Of a stretch of DNA of 64,000 nucleotides, positions 25,311 to 34,540 are shown piece after piece. Position 1 is the stretch's first letter; each line of letters starts with the position of its first letter. This DNA is from Sphingomonas sp. H160509. GTDB taxonomy: Bacteria; Pseudomonadota; Alphaproteobacteria; Sphingomonadales; Sphingomonadaceae. The position numbers and the translations under genes are program-made. The DNA is taken from contig NZ_JAMXSR020000002.1 of NCBI RefSeq assembly GCF_024124765.2, positions 581,001 to 645,000 of the forward strand, in the 5' to 3' direction. Below the pieces are notes generated by a model. It worked only from the letters and a program-made list of their open reading frames with translations, made no database searches and was not told where the DNA came from.

Positions 25311-25859
25311 GAACACCTCGAAAGTCACCGCGGATGGAAGGCACGGGTCTCCCATCCGCAGCAGCGGGAGCCATGTTCAATGAATGTGGGGAGAGCGTCC
25401 GAAGCAAGGACGAAGCCTTCGAAGATACTGGAGCCCGATTATGATCGGGTCTCAAGAATCTGTATGCAAACAGGCATCATGAGGCTGAAACGGTCCGTCG
25501 CGACGTTCGCAACGCTTGGCCTATTCCACCATACTTGATCTATGTATGTTACTAATATCAATTACAAGATAAATGTATGCTTAATTGATCATTAATTTAC
25601 AACTATTGCAGTAGAGTAGCAGTCATGGGCGTGACTGGGGCCTGTTACGTGAGCGTGTAGATGACGTTGACGTAAAGAGCAGGGGGGATACTGTCAGTCG
25701 GGCCGGTAGGCAGCGGTATGCTGTTGCTGGAAGTGGTTAGGCTGCCGCAGGCACGCGTCGTAATCGGCATCCCTCGCACGCGGGGGCACGGTACGCCCGC
25801 CACCGACTGTCTCGCGGCCGTGGCGCAATCGCGCGCCGCAGCTATCCTCGATCGTTCCG
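25311..25859. other. 549-base noncoding gap with an AT-rich core
   Basis: No supported gene. The stretch 25540-25625 is strongly AT-rich against the GC-rich background and probably carries the tpsB promoter. The part 25640-25859 has a long open frame only as an out-of-frame extension of the PepSY shadow. Nothing else is recognised. Confidence 0.5.
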
Positions 25860-27242
25860 CTATCGCCTCACCGCCGCGAGCAATACCAAGCGGTCGATCA
25901 GGAAGATCGCGATCACCGACATTCCCAGGATCGGGAATAGTACCCCGGCGAGAATCAGGATGGCGACCGCTCCCTTGATCCTCGTTGGGGAGACGCGCGC
26001 TGGCGCGGCAAGGCGGCCCGTCGGGCGGCGTTTCCACCACATCACGACGCCGCTGATCACGAGCAGCACGATCGCGATGCACGTCGTCAGCATCACGAGC
26101 TGGTTCGCGAGCCCGAAGTAATTCCCCATGTGCAGCTGGACGCCGAGCTCGATCGCCTTCGCCGCCCAGCCGTAATCGGGGTAGCCGACCTCGCGGATCA
26201 AGCCGCCGGTCCAGCGATCGAAATACAGCGTACGCTGCCCCTGCGGCTGATCGGGATAGGTGTAGGCGGTATAGACGCCGGTCGGTCCGCTCGGCAGGAA
26301 CAGGCGATACGCACCCGCGACGTGATGGTCGCGCGTCACGGAGGTTGCGATCCGGTCGATCCCGGCCACCGCCGCATCGTCGCGGACCGCCATGGTCATC
26401 TCGTGGCCGGCATGACCGGCATGTTCGGAAGATGCCGTCGATGTCGGCATCGGTGCGAGTTCCATCGTCCATGGTGCCTCGCCGAGCGCGGTCTTCATCG
26501 GCACGCTTGCGGGCGCATTGTGCGTGCGGTTCGATGCCGGGTAGCCGATGCCGAGCGCCGCGGTACCGCGGTTGAGCAGGTCGCCCTGGATCCCCGCCCA
26601 GGGGAGGCCGGTCAGCAGCAGGAACGCGATGAACGCGACGGACCAGACGCCGATCACCGCGTGCAGGTCGCGCCAGAACAGGCGTCCCCTCGCGCCCAAC
26701 CTGGGATAGAGGATACCGCCGAAGCCTCCGCGACCACGTGGCCACCACAGATACAGGCCGGTGACGATCAGGACCAGCGCCCAGCACGCAGCAAGCTCGA
26801 CGATCCGGTCGCCGACCGTGCCGAGCGTCAGCGATCCGTGCATCTCGTCGGCGAACCCGACCAGCGTGCGGGCATAGATCGTCGAGCCGAGCACGCGGCC
26901 CGTTCCCGGATCGACGGCCACGCGGAGCGGCTCGCCGTGATCGGGGGTGACGAAGACGACCGCCGAGCGATTGGGCGCGCCCGGCAGGTCGATCCGCGTC
27001 GCGGCCCCCGGATGAGCCTTCAGCGCGGCATCGATCATCCGCGACGGCGGTACCTGCGTTGCATGGACCGCGACGAAGCGCTGCGCCGGATACAGCGCAT
27101 CGTCAATCTCGTCGTTGAACAGATAGATCGAGCCCGTGACGGCGAGGATCAGCAGGAAAGGCGCGACGATCAGGCCTGCATAGAAGTGCCAGCGCCACAG
27201 CGCGCGATACGCTTTCGGATCGACCGAACCGGTGAATGCCAT
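25860..27242 (-). CDS. PepSY-associated transmembrane protein
   Basis: A 460-residue inner-membrane protein of the PepSY_TM family: opening helix WHFYAGLIVAPFLLILAVTGSIYLF with the conserved W/H and TGS, a PepSY-like periplasmic segment (AVDPGTGRVLGS), a second helix group (CWALVLIVTGLYLWWPR, DLHAVIGVWSVAFIAFLLLTGLPW) and a last pair (VMLTTCIAIVLLVISGVVMWWKRRP). Family members sit with siderophore or corrinoid receptors and are thought to reduce or handle the metal complex in the periplasm. It begins 15 bases after the TonB receptor stop, so both are in one transcript. The His-rich loop (EHAGHAGHEM) may bind metal. Confidence 0.88.
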   Translation of the reverse strand: MAFTGSVDPKAYRALWRWHFYAGLIVAPFLLILAVTGSIYLFNDEIDDALYPAQRFVAVHATQVPPSRMIDAALKAHPGAATRIDLPGAPNRSAVVFVTPDHGEPLRVAVDPGTGRVLGSTIYARTLVGFADEMHGSLTLGTVGDRIVELAACWALVLIVTGLYLWWPRGRGGFGGILYPRLGARGRLFWRDLHAVIGVWSVAFIAFLLLTGLPWAGIQGDLLNRGTAALGIGYPASNRTHNAPASVPMKTALGEAPWTMELAPMPTSTASSEHAGHAGHEMTMAVRDDAAVAGIDRIATSVTRDHHVAGAYRLFLPSGPTGVYTAYTYPDQPQGQRTLYFDRWTGGLIREVGYPDYGWAAKAIELGVQLHMGNYFGLANQLVMLTTCIAIVLLVISGVVMWWKRRPTGRLAAPARVSPTRIKGAVAILILAGVLFPILGMSVIAIFLIDRLVLLAAVRR

Positions 27243-27256
27243 CTGGAAACCCCTGC

Positions 27257-29482
27257 TCAGAAATGCGTGGAAAGCGCGATTTCGACGCTGCGTGGCGCGC
27301 CGATATAGACGTTGGTCGTCGGGTATCCCGAATACTCGCCGTAGAACGCGTCGGTCAGATTGCGGCTGCGGACCGAGACCGAGGCTTGCGGTGCGACCTG
27401 ATAGCTGATCGACGCATCGATGGTGGTATGTCCGCGGATGAAATAACTGTTGGCGGTGTCGGTGTAGAAGCCGGACACGTGCCGGACGAACCCGCCAAGT
27501 GTCACCGGAATTGCCTTGATCGTGTAGAGCGCCGAGCCGCTGACGGTGGTCGAGGGCGTGTTGATCGGCCTGTTGCCGGCGCGGTCGATGCGTGCGCCGG
27601 CGATCAGCTCGCTCAACTGGTCGTACTGCGCGTCGGTATAGGCGGCACCCGCGGACAGCGAGAGCGTGTCGGTGACCGCTGCGCCGATGTTGAGCTCGAC
27701 GCCTTGCGACGATTGCTCGCCGCCTTGAATGGCTTGCTGCGGATTGTTCGGATCGCGCGTGAGGATGTTGGTCTGCTCGATCCGGTATGCGGCGCCGGTC
27801 ATCGTCAACCGCTTGGCGAACGCGGCGGCCTTGAAACCGACCTCGTACGAGCGACCTTTGGTCAGCGTGTAGGTCGTGTTGACAATCGACTGGAGCAGGA
27901 TCGAGGATACCGGCGTGACGGCGGTCGTGTATTGGCCGTACACGGTTATGTCGGGCGTCACGGCGTAGGTGGTGCCGATCCGCCAGGAGAACGGATCATA
28001 GGTCGGCGTGCCCCGCGTGACCGTACCGTTCGCGTTGAGGTTGGTGATGACGCGGGTCAGGTCAATGTGATCGTAACGCGCGCCGCCGACCAGAAGCCAG
28101 CCCGGAGTCAAGTTGAGCGCATCCTCGGCGAACACCGACGCCGTCTTGAGCTTCGAGTCATAGACGACGTTGGTCGTCGAATACGCGGCATCTCCGGTCG
28201 GGAAGACGCCGACGATCGGCGCGAACGGATCGACGTTCGCGATCCGCACGGCCGCATTGCCACCGACCGGGCTTTGCTGGCGCGGGTTGACGAAGTTCGT
28301 GTAGTTATATTCGCCGCCCAGGCTGAACCGGTTGCGCAGTCCCGCGATCACGCTGTCGTTGGCGATCACCAGCCGTTCGTTCCAGAACCTGTGGTCGTGG
28401 TAGATGCGCTGGACCGACCGCGCGAAGCTGCCATTGGGGAAGGCGGCGGTGGGGGCGGTGAAGTTCTGATCGCCACTCAGCACGAAGTCGCGCTTGGCGT
28501 GATACCGAGTGAAGTCGTTCGCGACCGACCAGCCGCCGCCGATCGCATAATCGATCCGCGACCGCAGCGTCGTGTCACGTGCGCCGGAATAGGCGCCGTA
28601 CGGATTGTAGTTGCGACGGCGCAGTGCCTTGTCGAGCACCATGCCGTTCTCGCTACGCAATGCATCGCTCGGATCGCGTGCGACGGCGGCGGAGACGAAC
28701 GGCAGCCCCTGATAGCTGCTGTCGTACCGGTCCTCGTAATGGTCGACGGCAAAGAGCAGGCTCAAATCGGCCGACGGCTTGAACAGGATGCTGCCCGTCA
28801 GTCCGACCGAGCGCGTCGCATTGTCGTCGACGTCGTACAGGCTGTCGGAATGCATATAGCTCGCGTCTGCGCGGACCGCGACGGTGTCCGACAGTTTCAG
28901 GTTCACGCCGCTGGCCGCGGTCGCCGTGTCGAAGCTGCCGATGCTCAGCAAGCCATCGAGATGGTCGCCGTCGAACGTCGGCTTGCGCGTGACCTTGTTG
29001 ATGACGCCGGCCAGCGCGCCTTCGCCGTACAGCACCGAGGCTGGCCCCTTGATCACTTCGATCCGGTCGAAATGCCACACATTGGTATCGCGTTGAACCA
29101 CGGTCGAGGTGGAGATACGGACGCCGTCCTGCAGGATCGAGACGGCGCCGCCCGAAAACCCGCGCAACGTCACGACCGCGGGGTTGCCGGGGACGTTGCC
29201 CGCGATCGCGCCGACGACGCTGTTGAAAGCCTCGCGTGCGGTGCGCAGCCCCTGCACCTGCATGTCCGCCTGCGTCAGCGTCTCGACGGTCGCAGGCGTC
29301 TCGCGGACCGAGAGGCCGAGGCGACTGCTGGTATCCGATTTGCGATCGAGCTTCAGCTGGTCGCGCTGGCCGGTGACGACGATCTCGGCCTTCTTGTCGA
29401 TCGCGTCGTCCTTGTCAGACGCGTGGGCGGTCCCCGAGAACGCGACGATCGATGCCGACGCGAATAATATGGTTTTGAACAT
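27257..29482 (-). CDS. TonB-dependent siderophore-type receptor
   Basis: About 741 residues. It has a signal peptide (MFKTILFASASIVAFSGTAHA), a plug domain beginning IVVTGQRDQL, with ETPATVETLTQADMQ, TLRGFSGGAVSILQDGVR and EVIKGPASVLYGEGALAGVINKVTRKP, and a barrel ending in the outer-membrane Phe signal (VEIALSTHF). Plug sequence and length fit the siderophore receptor subfamily (FhuA/FpvA-like), without an N-terminal STN domain, so it transports but does not signal. The start ATG 29482 is chosen at the signal peptide. It is followed by the PepSY protein and preceded by DUF2946. The real ligand may be a metal chelate, possibly corrinoid-related given the array context. Confidence 0.88.
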   Translation of the reverse strand: MFKTILFASASIVAFSGTAHASDKDDAIDKKAEIVVTGQRDQLKLDRKSDTSSRLGLSVRETPATVETLTQADMQVQGLRTAREAFNSVVGAIAGNVPGNPAVVTLRGFSGGAVSILQDGVRISTSTVVQRDTNVWHFDRIEVIKGPASVLYGEGALAGVINKVTRKPTFDGDHLDGLLSIGSFDTATAASGVNLKLSDTVAVRADASYMHSDSLYDVDDNATRSVGLTGSILFKPSADLSLLFAVDHYEDRYDSSYQGLPFVSAAVARDPSDALRSENGMVLDKALRRRNYNPYGAYSGARDTTLRSRIDYAIGGGWSVANDFTRYHAKRDFVLSGDQNFTAPTAAFPNGSFARSVQRIYHDHRFWNERLVIANDSVIAGLRNRFSLGGEYNYTNFVNPRQQSPVGGNAAVRIANVDPFAPIVGVFPTGDAAYSTTNVVYDSKLKTASVFAEDALNLTPGWLLVGGARYDHIDLTRVITNLNANGTVTRGTPTYDPFSWRIGTTYAVTPDITVYGQYTTAVTPVSSILLQSIVNTTYTLTKGRSYEVGFKAAAFAKRLTMTGAAYRIEQTNILTRDPNNPQQAIQGGEQSSQGVELNIGAAVTDTLSLSAGAAYTDAQYDQLSELIAGARIDRAGNRPINTPSTTVSGSALYTIKAIPVTLGGFVRHVSGFYTDTANSYFIRGHTTIDASISYQVAPQASVSVRSRNLTDAFYGEYSGYPTTNVYIGAPRSVEIALSTHF

Positions 29483-29629
29483 GTGAATCCCTGCTGGACC
29501 CGTCCGCACATCGAGGTGCGGATCGGATACCTTCATCCCCGCGGACTTGCCGCGCGTGTCGAAACCGGTCCACCGACGTGGTGGACCAGCCGAAGCATCG
29601 TGATCGCGCGCGGTCCGAAGACCGACGGA

Positions 29630-30073
29630 TCACGCGGCCGGGAAGGGCGGGGGGCCTCGCAAGGGTGGCCGAAGATAGGCTTGCGCGGCGATCGGTACCG
29701 CGGTTCTCACGTGGCGGACGAGACCGACGATGAACGCGATGGCGATCGCCAACAGCACCGGATCGACCGCCGCCAGCGACGGTGCGGTCAGGCCGGAAAA
29801 CGCGCAGGGCATCTCCCGCTCCTGATGATCGGACTTGCCCGAATGATGCGCCATGCCCGGCATCGTCATCGTCATCGTCATTGCCATCGCAGTCATCGGT
29901 GCCATCACCGTCTGCGCGGGCGCGATGCCGCCGCAGATCTCGATCGTCACGCGCCCTCCGGAGACGACCGGCATGAACCCGGCGGGCACCAGGATCTTCA
30001 TTACCAGCGCGCACGCAAGCACCCAAGCAGCTAGCTGGCGATGGTCCAGGAGAAGGCGACGGAGTGCTGCCAC
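29630..30073 (-). CDS. DUF2946 family membrane protein
   Basis: A 147-residue protein. It has an N-terminal hydrophobic helix (AAWVLACALVMKILVPAGFMP), a central Met/His-rich stretch (MAMTMTMTMPGMAHHSGKSDH), the CAFSG motif typical of DUF2946, and a C-terminal helix (AAVDPVLLAIAIAFIVGLV). Many DUF2946 members are encoded beside TonB receptors and PepSY proteins and the Met/His motif suggests metal handling, possibly copper or cobalt; this is inference. Here it lies between a PepSY gene (65 bases upstream) and a TonB receptor (147 bases downstream) on the same strand. Confidence 0.78.
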   Translation of the reverse strand: MAALRRLLLDHRQLAAWVLACALVMKILVPAGFMPVVSGGRVTIEICGGIAPAQTVMAPMTAMAMTMTMTMPGMAHHSGKSDHQEREMPCAFSGLTAPSLAAVDPVLLAIAIAFIVGLVRHVRTAVPIAAQAYLRPPLRGPPPFPAA

Positions 30074-30137
30074 AGCGCAGGATTACGCGCTCGCGGTGGC
30101 GCTGTCACGTGGGCGAAACGTCTTGTTGAAGCCTGGA

Positions 30138-31582
30138 TCAGCCGCGTCGCAAACGCTTCCAGCCAACCCAGATGCCGCTGACCGACGTCACCATGCCAAC
30201 CAGCGAGAACAGCCAGATCAGCAGGTCCCACGCCGGCCGGTGCCGCGTCAGTATGGTCAGATCCCATTTGTGCAGCAGGTCGAACGCCCAGCGATAAGCC
30301 CGCCTGCGCCGATCGATCTTGGCCAGCACGTCGCCGGTGGCGGGGTCGATATACAGCCACGTCGCGGCGGGATCGTCGAAGCGCAATCGGAGCATCGGCA
30401 GGCGAGGGAGACCACCGGTATCGTACCAATATGCGTCGGGCTCGGTCAGCCGGTCGATCGCGACCGGCTGCGTGCCGGCGACGAGCACCCGTGCAGCGGC
30501 AACGATCGCATTTGGCTTCGGTTGAGACGGCGCAAGCGTCGCGGCGTCGAGAATCTGACGTCGACCATTCGGATACTCAAGCACCACGAGGGGGCGTCGC
30601 CGCATAGTCGGTAATCCTCGCACGGACGGCTCCCGCGCCGACATGGCGCAACCGGTCGAGGGGGGACGGCCGGCATCACGCCAGCAGAGGCATAGGCGCG
30701 CACCGCCCGCGCATCCGGTTCCGCACTTCGGAACAGGTGCCAGGGATCGACCGACAGCCATCCGCTGAAGATCCACGCGATCAGGAAACCGCCGCCAATT
30801 AACCCCGCGACATGATGCCAGAGCATCCACCCGCGATACGGCGTCATCCGCCCACCCTTGAACCGGCGTGTGCCGATGCGTGCGCGGAGGATACCGATCC
30901 AGATGCCGGCGAGTGCCGCGGCGCTACATGGCCCCGAAACCCACATGACGACCTGTCGCCAGGCGGCGTTGTCCTGGCGCAGGACGGTCGGATACAGCCA
31001 GTGCGGCACCGATCCCAGCCAGTTCCAGAACCGCTCGGTCCGGTCGGTCGACTGGACGATCCCGCCGGTGGACGACGACACGTAGAGGTTGGTGCCGCCC
31101 TCGTCCTCCAATGTCGCTTTCCACAGCGGGCGATGCCGGTCGAAACCACCCGACACCGTCCACTGGTCCCGCATGATCCGCTCGACATTCAGGACGCGTG
31201 CTCGCCCGAAACGGCTTGCGACGCGGACGGCATAAGCCGCGTCCACCGAGGCGAGATGCCGGCCCTCGCTTGCGGGAACGGTATGCCACCCGTCGTCCCA
31301 GCCCTGGCTCCGCCAGACCGGTACGCCGTCGCGCATCTCGAGCAACAGGTCTTGCGGCAATCGCCCCCCATCGAGCGGCGGCGGCACGGTCACGGCGGAC
31401 CAGTCGATCGCCTGGGCTCTCGCCAGCGTTTCGGCTGGCGAGAGCGAAGGATAGGGCACGTACAGCATCACCAGGCCCGACCCGAACCACATCGCGAAGA
31501 ACAGGCAACTGGCGATGCCGACCCATCGGTGCACGAGGTACAGCCACCGGCGCGCGTGCCTGCCGGCGTTAGAAACCGGCAC
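30138..31582 (-). CDS. PepSY-associated transmembrane protein, second copy (frame broken)
   Basis: About 481 residues. It opens with RRWLYLVHRWVGIASCLFFAMWFGSGLVML, the conserved HRW helix of PepSY_TM proteins, then a periplasmic part, helices WRQVVMWVSGPCSAAALAGIWIGIL and WHHVAGLIGGGFLIAWIFSGWLSVDP, and a closing helix LLIWLFSLVGMVTSVSGIWVGWKR. The PepSY-like strand LYIDPATGDVLAKIDRR precedes the last helix. A frame break at the six-G run 30660-30665 is repaired by one extra base (AVPPSTGCAMSARE). The GTG start at 31582 overlaps the TonB receptor end by 14 bases. It should act with that receptor. Confidence 0.8.
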
Positions 31583-33749
31583 GAAGCGACACGTCCAAGG
31601 CGCGCGGCCGCCCCAGCACCCATTGCTGCGCGCCGTAGCTGTTGATCGCATAATCCTCGTCGAACAGATTATAGACATGCACGTCGACCGCGACCCGCGG
31701 CGTCACCGCGTAGGACAGCGTCGCGTCGACCGTCGCATAGCCCGGAATGCGGAAGACATTGGCGTTGTCGGAGAATCTTCGCCCGACATAGCGAAGTCCG
31801 GCACGCGCCTGGACCGCCGGTGTCGCGGTCCAACTAAGCCACAGGTTTGCCATCGTCTCGGGGACGTCGGGTGGCGTGTTGCCGGCAAAACTCCTTTCGC
31901 CCGAGACGAAGTCGTCGAACCGCGCCTCCAATACACTGCCATTGGCATCGATCCCGAACCCTGCCGGCAACTCCAGCGACACCGCGGCCTCGATACCCTT
32001 CGCGGATCGCTGCCCGACCTGCTCGATCGGGCTCGTCGGGGTTAGTTGCGACAACAGCCCTTTCTTGACGATGCGATAGGCGGCGATCGTCGCGGTGCCG
32101 CGGCCACCCAGGAACACGGCCTTGGCGCCCGCCTCGACCTGGTCGCCCTTCGCATTGCTGAACTGGACCTGCCCGGTCGTATAGGTCGTCAGCGTCCCCA
32201 GCGGATCGACGCCCGTGGCATATTGCGCGTAGAACGAGACCGTCGGGACTGGCTGATAGACCGTCCCGACCCGCCATGTCGTGTTGCCGAGCCGCTTGTC
32301 GAGCGCGAAGCTTTCGGTTGGCACGGCGGCAGTCGAATCGATCGTCCAGCGCCGTATCCGATCGCGCTCATAGCGAATGCCGCCGACGATCGAGACATGC
32401 TCGCCAAGCTTCAGCCGATCCTCCGCGAAGATCGCATATTCGTTCGTCCGTGTGCGATACCGCGGTGCGATCCCCTGCGTATCGACGATCACGCCAGGAT
32501 CGAACACGAACGGATCGACCACCGAGACCTGCGGGTCGGCGCCGAAATTGTGCGAATAGGTGAGCTTGACAAGGTTCACGTCGAAGCCCGCGACGACGTC
32601 GTTGGTCACGCCGTCCGCGATCCGCGTCTTGAGCGTCACGTTACCCTGGTCGCCCCATTGCGTCTGATCGTGAACGATCCCGGTCATATCGGTGCGATAG
32701 ATGCCCCCCGGCGTGGCGCGCACGTCATTCGCGCCACTGGGACAGAAGCCGTCCGCCGCCACCCAGCAATAGCTTTCGAGGTTGAGCCACGCGCGCTTGG
32801 AGGTGAGCCGATAGGCTTGGTTGCTGACGGTGAGCGTCTCGCTCGGCTGCCAATCGACCTGCAGGCTGGTCCGGTTGTCGCGGTAGCGGACATGGCCGTC
32901 GCGCGTGTTGTAGTTGCGGTCGCGATTGTCGTGGTCGAGCCGTCCGTCGATCAGCGGCGTGCCGAAATAGCGCATCGGGTTCTGGTTACCGTAATCGTCG
33001 CGCACCGTGACGGTGAACCGATCGCTCGGTGCCCAGCGCAACGTCCCCGACAGCGCGTAGCTTCGTGATTGCCCGCGATCGACATACCCGTCCGACCGCC
33101 GGTAGCTGGCGTCGACGCGATAGGAGAGATGCTCGTCGAGCGGTCCACCGGCACCGGCCGCGACGTGGAAACTGTCCTGCGATCCATAGCCGATCTCGCC
33201 GTCCACATCGGTATGCCGCGTATTCGGCTTGCGCATCAGCACGTTGACCGCGCCGCCTAGCGCACCTTGACCGTACAGGACGGAAGCCGGACCGCTGAGC
33301 ACGTCGATCCGCTCGACCATCCACGGGTCGCTCGGAAAGGTGATCGTGCCGGCTGCTGGAAAGAGGCGGATACCATCGATCAGTTGCAGCACCGAACCTT
33401 GACCGCTGAACCCGCGCGCGGCGAGCGCGGTGCCACCATTGCCGAGGTTGGCGACGCTGGTGATGCCGGGCGCGCGGCTGGTCGCGTCGTTCACGGACAC
33501 GTCGCCGCGCGCCCGGATCGTATTGCCGTCGATCGTCGACAGCGTCGCCGGCGTTTCGAGCGGCGACAGGTTCAGGCGGCTGCCGGTCGAGTTCGGAACC
33601 GTCAGGTCGGCCTGATGGCGGCCGGTTACGAGGATATCGTCGGCGCTACTCGCCGAACGATCCTCACTGGTCTGCGCGCTGGCCAGGGATGGTAGGAAGG
33701 TGACGAGCAACGACGCGGCAAACGCGGCATACGGTGATGGAAACGACAT
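31569..33749 (-). CDS. TonB-dependent receptor under cobalamin riboswitch (BtuB-like role)
   Basis: A 726-residue receptor. Signal peptide (MSFPSPYAAFAASLLVTFLPSLASAQ), plug domain (DILVTGRHQADL, ETPATLSTIDGNTIRARGDVSVNDA, AARGFSGQGSVLQLIDGIRL, ERIDVLSGPASVLYGQGALGGAVNVLMRKP) and a barrel ending SLRAGF. Its plug resembles siderophore-type receptors rather than E. coli BtuB, but the leader 247 to 456 bases upstream is a cobalamin riboswitch, so its expression should fall when cobalamin is plentiful and its substrate is most likely a corrinoid or cobalt complex. It is the first gene of the receptor/PepSY array. Confidence 0.88.
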   Translation of the reverse strand: MSFPSPYAAFAASLLVTFLPSLASAQTSEDRSASSADDILVTGRHQADLTVPNSTGSRLNLSPLETPATLSTIDGNTIRARGDVSVNDATSRAPGITSVANLGNGGTALAARGFSGQGSVLQLIDGIRLFPAAGTITFPSDPWMVERIDVLSGPASVLYGQGALGGAVNVLMRKPNTRHTDVDGEIGYGSQDSFHVAAGAGGPLDEHLSYRVDASYRRSDGYVDRGQSRSYALSGTLRWAPSDRFTVTVRDDYGNQNPMRYFGTPLIDGRLDHDNRDRNYNTRDGHVRYRDNRTSLQVDWQPSETLTVSNQAYRLTSKRAWLNLESYCWVAADGFCPSGANDVRATPGGIYRTDMTGIVHDQTQWGDQGNVTLKTRIADGVTNDVVAGFDVNLVKLTYSHNFGADPQVSVVDPFVFDPGVIVDTQGIAPRYRTRTNEYAIFAEDRLKLGEHVSIVGGIRYERDRIRRWTIDSTAAVPTESFALDKRLGNTTWRVGTVYQPVPTVSFYAQYATGVDPLGTLTTYTTGQVQFSNAKGDQVEAGAKAVFLGGRGTATIAAYRIVKKGLLSQLTPTSPIEQVGQRSAKGIEAAVSLELPAGFGIDANGSVLEARFDDFVSGERSFAGNTPPDVPETMANLWLSWTATPAVQARAGLRYVGRRFSDNANVFRIPGYATVDATLSYAVTPRVAVDVHVYNLFDEDYAINSYGAQQWVLGRPRALDVSLRAGF

Positions 33750-33750
33750 A

Positions 33751-33788
33751 TAAAAGCCCCCGAGGCGTCGGACGAACCGGCAGGGGGC
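33751..33788 (-). terminator. Hairpin with T tract directly before the receptor start
   Basis: On the minus strand GCCCCC at the left pairs with GGGGGC, followed at once by TTTTAT and then the ATG at 33749. It looks like an intrinsic terminator serving as expression platform of the upstream riboswitch. The GGGGG arm also lies where a ribosome binding site would be, so folding could block translation as well. Confidence 0.65.
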
Positions 33789-33995
33789 CTGTCACCGAGC
33801 ACGAGGCTCGAACGTGCGCCGTCGAGCGCGCCACGAGCGGATTGCCCGAGCACGTCCAAGCGAACGGGAGCAGTCGTACCCGACGGACGCCATCGCGACC
33901 GGCACGCCTGCCCATGCGGTCCCCACCGCACACATCGTCGCTCAGACGGAGTACCGTGCCTCGGCCATCCCCTGGACCAGGCAAGAGCGACCACA

Positions 33996-34205
33996 CGCCG
34001 GCAGGTCTCCTGGCTCACGGGTCAACGCCCGATGCACAACCTTCCCAGACCGATCGGTCCAGTGGCTGGTGACCGGGGACTTTGCCCGATCACGCACGTG
34101 CATCACGCTCGCCGCTTACAGTTGCAGGGACAGCCTCGGCATCAGGTAGTCGAAGCCACCCTCACCGCGTTCCCTATTAAGCTCCTTGCGGAGCACCGGT
34201 TGCGA
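33996..34205 (-). promoter_or_regulatory. Cobalamin (adenosylcobalamin) riboswitch
   Basis: Reading the minus strand from 34205: ACCGGTGC, then AGGGAAC and CGGTGAGGGTGG, GCCGAGGCTGTCCCTGCAACTGTAAGC (the core CTGTAAGC part), CACTGG, GGGAAGG, and the B12 box AGCCAGGAGACCTGCCGGC ending at 33996. These are the conserved blocks of the cobalamin riboswitch in the right order and spacing. It is the leader of the TonB receptor at 33749, with about 247 bases between aptamer and start codon. Confidence 0.95.
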
Positions 34206-34241
34206 TCATGCCGACCCATCCGAGAACGGGCCGACGGGCAA

Positions 34242-34270
34242 GGTGTAGCGTGACGTTCCGACGCGGGCAA
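34242..34270 (-). promoter_or_regulatory. Candidate promoter of the riboswitch transcript
   Basis: Minus strand TTGCCC, 17 bases, TACACC, placed about 35 bases before the riboswitch begins. Spacing is ideal but boxes are only partial matches. Confidence 0.35.
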
Positions 34271-34306
34271 TCGACGATCGCGTAACGATCTCGGCGTTTG
34301 GTCGAC

Positions 34307-34540
34307 CTAGCGCCCCCGCGTCGCGTCCAGGAACGCGGCGGTCCACCACGTTTGTGGTGCGCACCCCTTCGTCGGACCGGTGGGGGGTGCGGGATAGCGC
34401 TTGTCCGCCGCAGCGGCCCAGAAGCGGTGGTGCGGATGCTGCACCGGGCGCGTGCCGATTCCGGTGACGTAGGATCGGTCGGGCGGATTGCGGCCGAGGA
34501 TATAGTCGAGGCTCGCCACGACCGCATCGCGGTAGGCTGG
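34307..34540 (-). pseudogene. GH9 cellulase, C-terminal remnant
   Basis: Starting immediately after the TAG of the esterase and in the same frame, the sequence reads PAYRDAVVASLDYILGRNP and then SYVTGIGTRPVQHPHHRFWAA, the highly conserved C-terminal block of GH9 endoglucanases. It then has KGCAPQT followed by WWTAAFLDATRGR and stops. In intact GH9 enzymes a long stretch with the catalytic acid separates those two blocks, so an internal piece is missing, and the entire N-terminal catalytic domain is absent. No start codon or ribosome binding site belongs to it. I read it as a deletion relic. Confidence 0.7.

Noticed and set aside
25645..26787. A 380-codon minus-strand ORF ending in NVIYTLT
   Set aside because: The body is the shifted frame of the PepSY protein; only the 3' part lies in free sequence and it has no start or family signature.
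27236..29467. A 743-codon open frame on the plus strand
   Set aside because: Arg-rich shadow of the TonB receptor on the minus strand, which has a signal peptide, plug and barrel. Long antisense frames are expected in high-GC DNA with strong codon bias.
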